From assembly GCA_022797375.1 (NCBI GenBank), contig JAAWKM010000015.1, positions 1-42,267 of the forward strand: a stretch of 42,267 nt of DNA, given 5' to 3'. Made by a program: the position numbers and the translations under genes. The notes beneath the pieces are model-generated. The model made no database searches, had not been told where the DNA came from, and saw only the letters and a list, made by a program, of their open reading frames with translations. Position 1 is the first letter of the stretch; every line of letters starts with the position of its first letter. This stretch comes from Lachnospiraceae bacterium (GTDB lineage: Bacteria; Bacillota; Clostridia; Lachnospirales; Lachnospiraceae). This document shows positions 34,696-42,267 of this stretch, one piece after another.

Positions 34696-35445
34696 ATGGA
34701 ATTTGGTGAAGAGCAGCTAGTAAGATACCAGCGCCATCTGGTTATAGATGAAATTGGCAGAAAAGGCCAGCAAAAGCTTTTTGAAGCAAAGGTTCTGGTA
34801 ATAGGTGCAGGAGGGCTTGGTTCACCAGCAGCACTGTACCTGGCAGCAGCAGGTACAGGCACTGTAGGCATTGCAGACCCGGACCAGGTAGAGCTGTCAA
34901 ACCTCCAGAGACAGATAATGCATACAACAGATAGTATAGGGAAGCCTAAGGCGGAATCAGCAGAAAGGGCAGTAAAAGCTATTAACCCTTATGTTAAAGT
35001 TAATATATATAAGACATTTGCAGATAAAGACAATATAATGGAATTAATAGAAGGTTATGATTTTATAATAGATGCAACCGATAATTTTTCATCAAAGTTT
35101 CTTATTAATGACGCATGTGTAAAAGCAGGAAAGCCATTTTCACATGCAGGTGTAACACGTTTTCATGGACAGCTTTTTACTTATGTGCCAGGCAGTTCAC
35201 CATGTTACAGATGTTTATTTAAAGAGCCTCCGCCAGAGGGTGCTGTGCTGACAGGAAACCAGGCAGGGATTTTAGGTGCTGTTTGTGGCGTAACAGGGAG
35301 CCTGCAGGCAATGGAAGCTGTTAAATATATTACAGGTGCAGGGGAACTGCTTACAGGCAGGATGCTTGTATTTGATGCACTTTGCATGAAGTTCCGGACC
35401 GTAAAATTCCAGAAAGACAAGGATTGTAATGTATGTTCTGTATAA
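34696..35445 (+). CDS. ThiF/MoeB/HesA-type adenylyltransferase
   Basis: This 249-residue E1-like protein should adenylate the C-terminal glycine of a small sulfur-carrier protein (ThiS or MoaD type), preparing it to take up sulfur. It has the ATP-binding GAGGLGSPAALYLAAAG, the R-x-x-x-x-Q segment SNLQRQIM, DATDNFSSKFLINDAC, and two zinc CxxC pairs (CYRC and CNVC). I start at 34696 with GAGG at 34686-34689; an ATG at 34684 is in frame but includes that site. No carrier-protein gene is next to it. Its last 13 bases overlap hemA, so the two are translationally linked. Together with siroheme genes this suggests sulfur assimilation. Confidence 0.9.
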   Translation: MEFGEEQLVRYQRHLVIDEIGRKGQQKLFEAKVLVIGAGGLGSPAALYLAAAGTGTVGIADPDQVELSNLQRQIMHTTDSIGKPKAESAERAVKAINPYVKVNIYKTFADKDNIMELIEGYDFIIDATDNFSSKFLINDACVKAGKPFSHAGVTRFHGQLFTYVPGSSPCYRCLFKEPPPEGAVLTGNQAGILGAVCGVTGSLQAMEAVKYITGAGELLTGRMLVFDALCMKFRTVKFQKDKDCNVCSV

Positions 35446-36620
35446 GCGCCAGTTATAAAAAGACCCCTCTGGAAGCCAGGCAGGGGTTTGCTTTTTCACA
35501 GGAAGAGCAGTATATATTTACTGAAAAACTTATCCAAGACAATATAATAAAAGGCGGGGTAATTTTATCCACATGCAACAGAAGTGAAATTTATTTTACA
35601 GGAAGCAGCCATTCTGTTGAAGAAGTGGCAAGAAACCTTGCATTATTTAAAAATACAAGTGACGGCAATATAAAGAAATACTGCCTTTTTTATGGCGGAA
35701 GCAGGGCAGCCAGCCACCTTTTTAATGTAACATGCGGGCTTGATTCAATGGTGCTTGGTGAGGATGAAATACTGCGCCAGGTGAAGGAGGCATACCTTGC
35801 TGCTTTTAAAGCACACCACACAGACAGTGAGTTAAATATAATATTCCAGGATGCACTTAACTGCGCCAAATCTGGCAAATCAAAAACAAGGCTTTCTACT
35901 ACCCCTGTTTCTATCGGGACTATAACCGCCAATACAATTGAAAAATATATTGAAGAAAATATTAATAAAGATAACTTTCCTGGCAAAAGAGTATTGGTTA
36001 TTGGAATAACTGGCAAAACAGGGGGGATTGTTGCAAAAGACCTGGCTTCCAAGGGTATACAGGTAACAGGCACAACCAGGAAACGCGGGCTTTCTGCTGG
36101 CACATGGTGGCAGGGCAGCAGGCTTGTGGAAGTGATAAGCTTTGAAGAGCGCTATAAATACATAAACCAGGTATGTGCAATAGCCAGTGCAACAACAAGC
36201 CCGCATTATACACTGACATATAATGAATATTTAAAATATGCAGCAGATAACCAGAAGAGACTTTTAATTGACCTTGCAGTCCCATATGATATAGACAGGA
36301 AACTTGCAGGGCTTCAGAATATAAAACTTCTTGATATAGATTATTTTAATACACTTTCCAAAGAAAATACTAATATAAAACTTGGTGAACTTGGCAAGGC
36401 AGAAGAAACAGTAAAAGAATGTGTAGAAGACACGATGAAAAAAATATATATCCGTGGTTTTCTCGCCAGTATAAAGGAAAATACTGTCCTTGCAGATAAA
36501 TTTAATAAAGAAAAATGGTTCAGCCATATGGTGTACTATCTAAAAGATGTACTTGGAAGTGATGGTTTTAAAGATGTACTGGAAAGAATTTATAACAAGG
36601 AAACAAATGGAGGGGAGTAA
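35433..36620 (+). CDS. hemA: Glutamyl-tRNA reductase
   Basis: The 395-residue enzyme reduces glutamyl-tRNA to glutamate-1-semialdehyde, the first committed step of tetrapyrrole synthesis. Typical motifs are the N-terminal ASYKKTPLEARQGFAF, the catalytic Cys in LSTCNRSEIYF, GLDSMVLGEDEILRQVK and the NADPH-binding VLVIGITGKTGG. The last has a changed GxGxMG signature, so cofactor binding may differ slightly. It is short for the family (about 400-450). Its start overlaps the ThiF-like gene by 13 bases, and its stop overlaps the next ATG (TAATG). Confidence 0.95.
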   Translation: MFCISASYKKTPLEARQGFAFSQEEQYIFTEKLIQDNIIKGGVILSTCNRSEIYFTGSSHSVEEVARNLALFKNTSDGNIKKYCLFYGGSRAASHLFNVTCGLDSMVLGEDEILRQVKEAYLAAFKAHHTDSELNIIFQDALNCAKSGKSKTRLSTTPVSIGTITANTIEKYIEENINKDNFPGKRVLVIGITGKTGGIVAKDLASKGIQVTGTTRKRGLSAGTWWQGSRLVEVISFEERYKYINQVCAIASATTSPHYTLTYNEYLKYAADNQKRLLIDLAVPYDIDRKLAGLQNIKLLDIDYFNTLSKENTNIKLGELGKAEETVKECVEDTMKKIYIRGFLASIKENTVLADKFNKEKWFSHMVYYLKDVLGSDGFKDVLERIYNKETNGGE

Positions 36621-37258
36621 TGGCATATTTTCCATTTATAACAGATATAGAGAATATGGACTGCCTTATTGCAGGAGGTGGAAGCGTTGCACTGCACAAG
36701 GCAGAAATACTTTCAGAATATAATGTGAATATACATATTGTGGCAATATCTGCCTGTGACAGTCTTTTAAATCTTGCCAGAAACAATAAAAGAATAGAGA
36801 TCAGGCTGCGTAGATTTGAAGATAATGATATAAATGGAATGGATTTTGTTGTTGCAGCAACAGGGGACAGGGAGCTTGGGCTGCATATTGCCGGAATATG
36901 CAGGAAACAGAGAATACCTGTAAATGTTGTGGATATAAAAGAGGCGTGTTCATTTATATTTCCAGCAATTATCCATAAAGAACCATTGCTGGTGGCTGTC
37001 TCATCAGGAGGGGCAAGCCCTGCATTAGCAGCTGGCATTAAAAGGGATATAAAAAGGTTAATACCAGATTACTATGACAAGCTCGCAAAAAACCTTGATA
37101 AAAGCAGGGAATATGTAATTTCAAATACAAAGGATGCCACAGCTGCCACCAGAAAACAAATATTTGAAAAATTAGTAATATATGGCAGGGAGAACAAAGG
37201 GGAGATACCAGAAAACATTGTTAAAGATATTATAGAGGAATGTCTGGAACAGTCTTAA
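36620..37258 (+). CDS. Precorrin-2 dehydrogenase / sirohydrochlorin ferrochelatase
   Basis: The 212-residue protein matches the CysG N-terminal/Met8/SirC group, which oxidises precorrin-2 to sirohydrochlorin with NAD and can insert iron to give siroheme. It has the NAD-binding GGGSVALHKAEIL, DFVVAATGDRELG, and VSSGGASPALAAGIKRDI, as in the family. It overlaps hemA by one base. The C-terminal part (about 150-212) is short, so chelatase activity is not certain. It directs the pathway to siroheme or cobalamin rather than protoheme. Confidence 0.92.
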   Translation: MAYFPFITDIENMDCLIAGGGSVALHKAEILSEYNVNIHIVAISACDSLLNLARNNKRIEIRLRRFEDNDINGMDFVVAATGDRELGLHIAGICRKQRIPVNVVDIKEACSFIFPAIIHKEPLLVAVSSGGASPALAAGIKRDIKRLIPDYYDKLAKNLDKSREYVISNTKDATAATRKQIFEKLVIYGRENKGEIPENIVKDIIEECLEQS

Positions 37259-37263
37259 TAAAA

Positions 37264-37311
37264 GCCAGCAGATACCAATTTGCATGTAAACATGCATTGC
37301 TATCTGCTGGC
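37264..37311. repeat. Hairpin repeat in the tetrapyrrole cluster, copy 2
   Basis: GCCAGCAGATACCAAT pairs with ATTGCTATCTGCTGGC, with an internal GCATG/CATGC. The reverse complement aligns with 34518-34560 at nearly every base. It lies between the precorrin-2 dehydrogenase and hemC genes and might lower readthrough or stabilise RNA. Confidence 0.8.
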
Positions 37312-37345
37312 ATTATAAAATAAAAATAGAACGGGGTAAAATATA

Positions 37346-38284
37346 ATGGAACAGAAAATAACCAGGATTGGCACAAGAGGAAGTGCCCTTGCGCTTGCAC
37401 AGACAGAACTTGTTATTTCTGCAATTAGAGAAAAATGCCCTGGTGCAGATATTGAACGGGTAATAATAAGTACAAAGGGTGACAGGGAAACAGATAAACC
37501 TGTTTCAAGTTTTGGTGATAAAGGGGTCTTTATTACAGAAATTGAGGAAGCACTTTCTAATGGCAGTATAGATATGGCTGTGCACAGTGCTAAGGATCTG
37601 CCTGGTGAGTTAAAGGAAGGCCTGTGTATACCATGTGTACTTCCAAGGGAAGATGCAAGGGACGTGCTTGTAACAAGAGCAGGCACTTTATTGGAAGATT
37701 TGCGGGACAGGGACAGTGTAACTATCGGGACAGGAAGCAAACGCCGCCAGATGCAGTTTGCAAGGCTTTGTAATAATGCAGCATTTAAAGAAATACGTGG
37801 CAACGTGGATACAAGGATAAATAAACTCCTAAGGGGTGAATATGATGGGATAATACTTGCTGCTGCTGGCTTAAAAAGGCTTGGGCTTGACAGTGTGAAG
37901 GATTTATCGTATAAGTATTTTGATAAAGATGAAATAATGCCTGCTGGCGGACAGGGGATAATAGCTGTTGAAGCAAGAAGGGAAGATGCAGAAGGAGACA
38001 CATTTACAGGCAGGATTTTAAGAGATATAAATGATGGGGACACATTTTTAAACTTCCAGATTGAAAGAAAGATAATAGAAGCTTCAGGTGCAGGATGCAA
38101 TAACAGCATAGGCGTTATAAGTTATTTTTATTATAAATATAATGAGGAATTTCTCTGTGTAAACCTTTTAAAGGAATTTAGCGGCCAGGAAGGGACGGAA
38201 CATGGTTTCAGGGAAACTGGCAGGCGTGAGGATGCCAGCCATCTTACATACAGGGCAATAAGATATTTAAAAGAAGGGTATTAA
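37346..38284 (+). CDS. hemC: Porphobilinogen deaminase (hydroxymethylbilane synthase)
   Basis: The 312-residue cytoplasmic enzyme joins four porphobilinogens into hydroxymethylbilane. Signature segments are IGTRGSALALAQTELV, the catalytic Asp in VHSAKDLPGEL, TGSKRRQMQFAR, RGNVDTRINKL and PAGGQGIIAVEAR. The dipyrromethane cofactor Cys is in SGAGCNNSIGV. Length is typical. It is preceded by a hairpin repeat and an ACGGGG ribosome-like site. The gap to the next gene is 4 bases, so it is co-transcribed. Confidence 0.97.
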   Translation: MEQKITRIGTRGSALALAQTELVISAIREKCPGADIERVIISTKGDRETDKPVSSFGDKGVFITEIEEALSNGSIDMAVHSAKDLPGELKEGLCIPCVLPREDARDVLVTRAGTLLEDLRDRDSVTIGTGSKRRQMQFARLCNNAAFKEIRGNVDTRINKLLRGEYDGIILAAAGLKRLGLDSVKDLSYKYFDKDEIMPAGGQGIIAVEARREDAEGDTFTGRILRDINDGDTFLNFQIERKIIEASGAGCNNSIGVISYFYYKYNEEFLCVNLLKEFSGQEGTEHGFRETGRREDASHLTYRAIRYLKEGY

Positions 38285-38288
38285 TCTA

Positions 38289-39836
38289 GTGGGAATTGTA
38301 TATTTTATCGGTGCAGGGCCAGGTGATAAAGGGCTTATAACACTTAAAGGTGCAGAAAAGTTAAAGATATGTGATGTTGTTATATATGACAGGCTTGTAA
38401 ATGAGGAACTTCTTAAACTGTTAAAACCAGGCTGTAAAAAAATCTATGCTGGCAAACAGGCAGGCTGCCATTACATTAAACAGGAAGAGATTAACAAGAT
38501 TTTAACAGAACATGCGTTAAAAGACAATATTGTTGCCAGGCTTAAAGGCGGTGATTCCTTTGTATTTGGAAGGGGCACAGAGGAGATAGAGGCATTAAAC
38601 AAGTACAATATACCCTATGAGGTAATACCAGGTGTAACATCGGCTATAGCTGTACCAGAGTGTGCAGGGATTCCTGTTACACACAGGAGTATAAGCAGAA
38701 GTTTCCATGTAATAACAGGGCATACAGATACAAACACAGGTTCACCAGTTTGTAATTACAAAGCACTTGTGGGCACGGGTGGCACTCTTATATTTATGAT
38801 GGGGCTTGCCAATATAAAAGAAATAACGGATAACCTGCTTAAAGAGGGGATGCCGGCAGAAACGCCAGCGGCTGTTATCTCAGGTGGCACTACAGAGATA
38901 CAGGAGATTTTGCGCTCCTGCCTTGGAAATATTGCAAAAGATGTAACAGAAAAGGATATGTCACCACCAGCAATAATAGTAATAGGTGAAACAGCAGCAT
39001 ATAATTATATCTATAATAAAAATATAGTAAAAGACAGCATTCCATACAGCAAGCTTTGTAAAAAGAAAGCTGGAATTGTTGCAACAAAAGCATTAATGGA
39101 AAAGTTAAAAGCAGGACTGCAAATGGAAAATACAGAGTGCATACCTGTATGTGGAATGGATGTTTTTAATGTTATAACACAAGAATTTACAGAAGAACTT
39201 GGAAGAATTGAAAAGTATAACTGGATAGCATTTACAAGCAGGAATGGTGTATTAATTTTCTTTGAAACATTAAAGAAAATGCATATTGATATAAGGAGGC
39301 TTGCAGGTGTTAAATTTGCAGTTATTGGCAGCGGCACTAAAGAAGCACTTGCAGGTTTTGGCATTAATGCGGACTTTATCCCGGCAGTATATACATCTGC
39401 TATATTTGCAAAAGAACTGGCTGCTGTTATGCTTCCTGGGGAAACACTGTTTCTGCCAAGGGCAGTTAAAGGCAGCAGGGAATTAACAGCTATACTGGAA
39501 CAAGAAAATATATCTTTTAAAGAGGTAAAAATATATTATGTAAAGGGGCATCTTCTGCCAGGGGCAGAAAGGCTGAAAGAATTAGACTGTATTATATTTT
39601 TAAGTGCATCTGGCGTACAGGAATTTGCCAGGCTGTTAAAAGATAAAGGGGCAGAACTTCCCGCTGGCATAGGATTTATATGTATAGGGGATATAACAAA
39701 GAAAGCAGTTGAAGAAGAATATGGCACAGAAGCCAATATAATAACAGCACAATTAAATAATGCGGAAGGAATTATTAATGCATTTGACAGGTTTTGTTGT
39801 GGAGGAAATACAAGCTTCCAGGAATATATAAAATAA
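38289..39836 (+). CDS. cobA-hemD: Uroporphyrinogen-III methyltransferase/synthase fusion
   Basis: The 515-residue bifunctional enzyme has a SUMT domain (residues 1-245: VYFIGAGPGDKGLITLKG, LKGGDSFVFGRGTEE, GIPVTHRSISRSFHVITGH) that methylates uroporphyrinogen III twice to give precorrin-2. The HemD domain (about 260-515: WIAFTSRNGVLIFFETL, VKFAVIGSGTKEAL, IIFLSASGVQEF) cyclises hydroxymethylbilane. Such fusions are common in Clostridia. It starts with GTG at 38289, behind GAAGGG. It supplies both the branch-point substrate and the committed siroheme/corrinoid step, so the two are made in fixed proportion. Confidence 0.95.
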   Translation: MGIVYFIGAGPGDKGLITLKGAEKLKICDVVIYDRLVNEELLKLLKPGCKKIYAGKQAGCHYIKQEEINKILTEHALKDNIVARLKGGDSFVFGRGTEEIEALNKYNIPYEVIPGVTSAIAVPECAGIPVTHRSISRSFHVITGHTDTNTGSPVCNYKALVGTGGTLIFMMGLANIKEITDNLLKEGMPAETPAAVISGGTTEIQEILRSCLGNIAKDVTEKDMSPPAIIVIGETAAYNYIYNKNIVKDSIPYSKLCKKKAGIVATKALMEKLKAGLQMENTECIPVCGMDVFNVITQEFTEELGRIEKYNWIAFTSRNGVLIFFETLKKMHIDIRRLAGVKFAVIGSGTKEALAGFGINADFIPAVYTSAIFAKELAAVMLPGETLFLPRAVKGSRELTAILEQENISFKEVKIYYVKGHLLPGAERLKELDCIIFLSASGVQEFARLLKDKGAELPAGIGFICIGDITKKAVEEEYGTEANIITAQLNNAEGIINAFDRFCCGGNTSFQEYIK

Positions 39837-39857
39837 TATGAAACGGAGTTAAGAAAT

Positions 39858-40823
39858 ATGGTACGTATGCGCAGGTTAAGGGTTAGCAGCGGTTTAAGAG
39901 ACCTTGTAAGGGAAACAGTAGTTACAACAGATGATTTAGTATATCCTGTATTTATTAAAGAGGGTAAAAATATTAAAGAGCCAGTTGCTTCAATGCCTGG
40001 TATTTACCAGTATTCGCATGACAGGTTTGATGAGGAACTGGAGAGGATAACCAGTGCAGGAATAAAGGCAATTCTTGTATTTGGCATACCAAAGCATAAA
40101 AATGAAATTGGAAGCGAAGCATATAATGATAATGGCGTTACACAGAATATAATACGTAAGATTAAAAAGGCAGCTCCAGATATTGTTGTTATAGCTGATG
40201 TCTGCCTTTGTGAATATACCTCACATGGGCATTGTGGAATTATATCTGGCAGGGAAATATTAAATGATGAAACACTTGAACCGCTTGCCAAAATGTCTGT
40301 AAGCCTGGCAAAAGCAGGGGCAGATATAATTGCACCATCTGATATGATGGATGGGCGTGTTGCATACATAAGGAAAGCACTTGATATTACTAGTTTTAAG
40401 AATACCCCAATAATGGCTTATAGTGCTAAGTTTGCATCAGGGTATTACTCCCCGTTCAGGGATGCTGCCCAGTCTGCCCCTTCATTTGGTGACAGGAATA
40501 CATACCAGATGGACCCGGCTAATGGGCGTGAGGCTATAAGGGAGTGTGAAAATGATATCGCGGAAGGTGCAGACATTATAATGGTAAAACCAGCGCTTGC
40601 ATATCTGGATGTAATTAAGGAAGTTTCAAGTTGTACAAACCATCCTGTAGCTGCTTATAATGTAAGTGGTGAGTATTCAATGGTAAAAGCTGCTGCTTTA
40701 AATGGCTGGATTGATGAAAAGAGGGTTGTAATGGAAAACCTGGTTTCAATTAAAAGGGCAGGCGCAGGAATTATAATAACTTACCATGCATTAGATGCGG
40801 CAAAATGGCTTAAGGAGGCATAA
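39858..40823 (+). CDS. hemB: Delta-aminolevulinic acid dehydratase (porphobilinogen synthase)
   Basis: The 321-residue TIM-barrel enzyme condenses two ALA molecules to porphobilinogen. The Schiff-base lysines are in MAYSAKFASGYYSPFR and IIMVKPALAY. The cysteine-rich zinc site DVCLCEYTSHGHCG is intact, so it is a zinc-dependent form. The N-terminus RMRRLRVSSGLRDLVRET is typical. Length fits the family. ACGGAG lies before the ATG. It is 21 bases after cobA-hemD and 2 bases before hemL. Confidence 0.97.
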   Translation: MVRMRRLRVSSGLRDLVRETVVTTDDLVYPVFIKEGKNIKEPVASMPGIYQYSHDRFDEELERITSAGIKAILVFGIPKHKNEIGSEAYNDNGVTQNIIRKIKKAAPDIVVIADVCLCEYTSHGHCGIISGREILNDETLEPLAKMSVSLAKAGADIIAPSDMMDGRVAYIRKALDITSFKNTPIMAYSAKFASGYYSPFRDAAQSAPSFGDRNTYQMDPANGREAIRECENDIAEGADIIMVKPALAYLDVIKEVSSCTNHPVAAYNVSGEYSMVKAAALNGWIDEKRVVMENLVSIKRAGAGIIITYHALDAAKWLKEA

Positions 40824-40825
40824 AA

Positions 40826-42124
40826 ATGGCTGGGTTGGAATCAGAAGCTTTATTTAAGAAATCAAAAGGGATAATGCCAGGTGGTGTAAACAGTCCTGTA
40901 CGTGCTTTCCGGGCAGTAAACCAGGACCCTGTTTTTATGGAAAGGGCAAAAGGGTCAAAAATATATGATGTTGATGGCAATGGATATATAGACTATGTGT
41001 GTTCATGGGGGCCAGGAATACTTGGACATGCGGACAGCCGTGTAATAGAAGCTGTAAAGGAAACATGTAATAACGGGCTGACATTTGGTGCGCCTACAGA
41101 AAAAGAATATATACTGGCATCACTTATACAGGAGCTTGTGCCTTCTATGGAAATGCTGCGCCTTGTAAATTCCGGTACAGAAGCTGTTATGAGCGCAGTA
41201 AGAGTGGCAAGGGGATTTACAGGGAGGGATAAAATCATTAAATTCCGGGGGTGTTACCATGGACATTCTGACGGGCTTCTTGTAAAAGCTGGTTCAGGGG
41301 CATTAACACAGTCTGTGCCTGACAGCCTGGGAGTGCCAGAAGGTTATACAGAAAGTACATTAGTTGCGGAATATAATGATATTTCTTCTGTAAAGGATAT
41401 TTTTGGAAAGTATGGAAGTGAAATAGCAGCAGTAATTGTTGAACCTGTTGCTGCAAATATGGGGGTTGTACCTCCTGTCAGTGGATTTCTTGAAGGTCTT
41501 AGGAAAATAACAGAACAGTATAAATCACTTCTGGTATTTGATGAGGTAATAACAGGTTTCCGCCTTGCAAAAGGGGGCGCACAGGAATATTTTGGCATAG
41601 TACCAGATATTACAGTGTTTGGCAAAATCGCTGGTGGCGGCATGCCGCTTGCAGTATATGGCGGACGCAGGGATATTATGGAGATGGTTGCACCACTTGG
41701 GGGTGTGTACCAGGCTGGCACATTGTCAGGAAACCCGGTTGCAGTTACAGCTGGTATAGAAACTTTAAAAATTTTAAAAGAAGATACAGGAATTTATAAT
41801 AAAATAGAAGAAAATACTACAAAAATCCGGCTGGCAGCAGAGGAGGCATTTGGCAGGAGAGTGTGTGTAAACCAGGCTGGTTCGCTTATGTCGATATTTT
41901 TTACAGAAGAAAAAGTTATAAACTATACGGCAGCAGTAAGCTCTGATACAGAAAAATATGCAATGTATTTTGATTACATGTTAAAAAATGGAATATATAT
42001 TGCACCATCACAGTTTGAAGCAATGTTTATATCAGCAGCACATACAAGTGAGGATATAGAAAGAACCTGTGATATTATAAACCAGGCATCAGAGTTACTA
42101 AAACCTTATATGGGAGCATGGTAA
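40826..42124 (+). CDS. hemL: Glutamate-1-semialdehyde 2,1-aminomutase
   Basis: The 432-residue PLP enzyme converts the HemA product to ALA. It has GGVNSPVRAFRAV near the start, NSGTEAVMSAVRVARG, the Asp in FDEVITGFR, and the PLP lysine in VFGKIAGGGMPLAVYGG. Length is typical. The ribosome site AAGGAGG lies in the end of hemB, and only 2 bases separate the genes, so translation is coupled. It is the last gene of the cluster. The 143-base end region carries repeats and no evident terminator within the window. Confidence 0.98.
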   Translation: MAGLESEALFKKSKGIMPGGVNSPVRAFRAVNQDPVFMERAKGSKIYDVDGNGYIDYVCSWGPGILGHADSRVIEAVKETCNNGLTFGAPTEKEYILASLIQELVPSMEMLRLVNSGTEAVMSAVRVARGFTGRDKIIKFRGCYHGHSDGLLVKAGSGALTQSVPDSLGVPEGYTESTLVAEYNDISSVKDIFGKYGSEIAAVIVEPVAANMGVVPPVSGFLEGLRKITEQYKSLLVFDEVITGFRLAKGGAQEYFGIVPDITVFGKIAGGGMPLAVYGGRRDIMEMVAPLGGVYQAGTLSGNPVAVTAGIETLKILKEDTGIYNKIEENTTKIRLAAEEAFGRRVCVNQAGSLMSIFFTEEKVINYTAAVSSDTEKYAMYFDYMLKNGIYIAPSQFEAMFISAAHTSEDIERTCDIINQASELLKPYMGAW

Positions 42125-42145
42125 TTGCATATCTATAATAAGATA

Positions 42146-42189
42146 GGAACCTGCTGTCTTCTGGCAGGCCTGGAATTATAACTGGAAAT
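42146..42189 (-). repeat. End fragment of the fold-back element family
   Basis: The first 21 bases (42146-42166) are identical to 8420-8440 of element 1, and the last 15 (GAATTATAACTGGAA and on) match its right end. Only this terminal 44 bp is present, abutting another repeat at 42191. Confidence 0.8.
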
Positions 42190-42190
42190 A

Positions 42191-42267
42191 GTGTGAAAAA
42201 TGATTCTAAGACAGCATTTTTCATTACTATTTGTGCCGTGCAAAGCACGGCATGGGGATTTTTATGA
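42191..42267 (+). repeat. Composite repeat, cut by window end
   Basis: Starts GTGTGAAAAATGATTC as in the reverse complement of 73-97, and continues with 53 bases identical to 9206-9258, including the GCCGTGC-AAA-GCACGGC hairpin. It is in the opposite orientation to the copy at the window start. Confidence 0.85.

Overview
The window looks like a chromosomal segment from a motile, low-GC Firmicute, most probably a gut Lachnospiraceae member. The reasons are A/T-rich codon use with strong GGAGG ribosome sites, a T-box leader on thrS, a Clostridia-type 6S RNA, a flagellin/FliS pair with a sigma-28-like promoter, a choloylglycine (bile-salt) hydrolase, and large InlB-like and Ig-like secreted proteins. 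No phage, CRISPR array or intact insertion sequence is visible. The species cannot be named from the sequence alone.

Layout. 1-1731: a repeat, then an AgrC-like histidine kinase with a deleted LytTR response regulator upstream of it (minus strand). 1732-5453: a promoter with a possible LytTR twin site driving a 1043-residue secreted repeat protein. 5454-8185: a membrane chemotaxis receptor (minus) and a bile-salt-hydrolase-type enzyme (plus). 8186-9335: gene-free, with two large fold-back elements followed by the thrS promoter and T-box. 9336-16864: thrS, a 1123-residue FliK-like protein, flagellin and FliS. 16932-19529 (minus): HIT protein, flavodoxin-SCP2 fusion, rhomboid protease. 19888-22938: membrane protein, MerR-like regulator, rfbC, rfbD. 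22999-26106: secreted Ig-like protein, then an OmpR-type two-component system. 26142-27998 (minus): small membrane protein, methyltransferase, frameshifted membrane protein. 28273-34041: 6S RNA, DRE-TIM aldolase, glutamate racemase, MATE transporter, and a binding-protein/GGDEF regulator. 34073-42124: Rrf2 regulator, ThiF/MoeB-like protein, then hemA, precorrin-2 dehydrogenase, hemC, cobA-hemD, hemB, hemL.

The last block encodes every step from glutamyl-tRNA to uroporphyrinogen III and on to precorrin-2/sirohydrochlorin. No protoheme branch gene (hemE, hemN/G, hemH) is present. With the Rrf2 regulator and ThiF-like protein in front, this points to siroheme (sulfite/nitrite reductase) or corrinoid supply, not haem.

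The most unusual content is in the intergenic DNA. Two ~240-270 bp elements at 8198-8855 lie in opposite orientation and share terminal inverted repeats and conserved single-stranded segments. Their long stems differ in sequence but stay paired, which is compensatory change. A shortened relative lies at 26541-26616 and an end fragment at 42146-42189. At least three other short palindromic repeat families occur, one copy flanked by 9-bp direct repeats. The two window ends carry the same repeat in opposite orientation.
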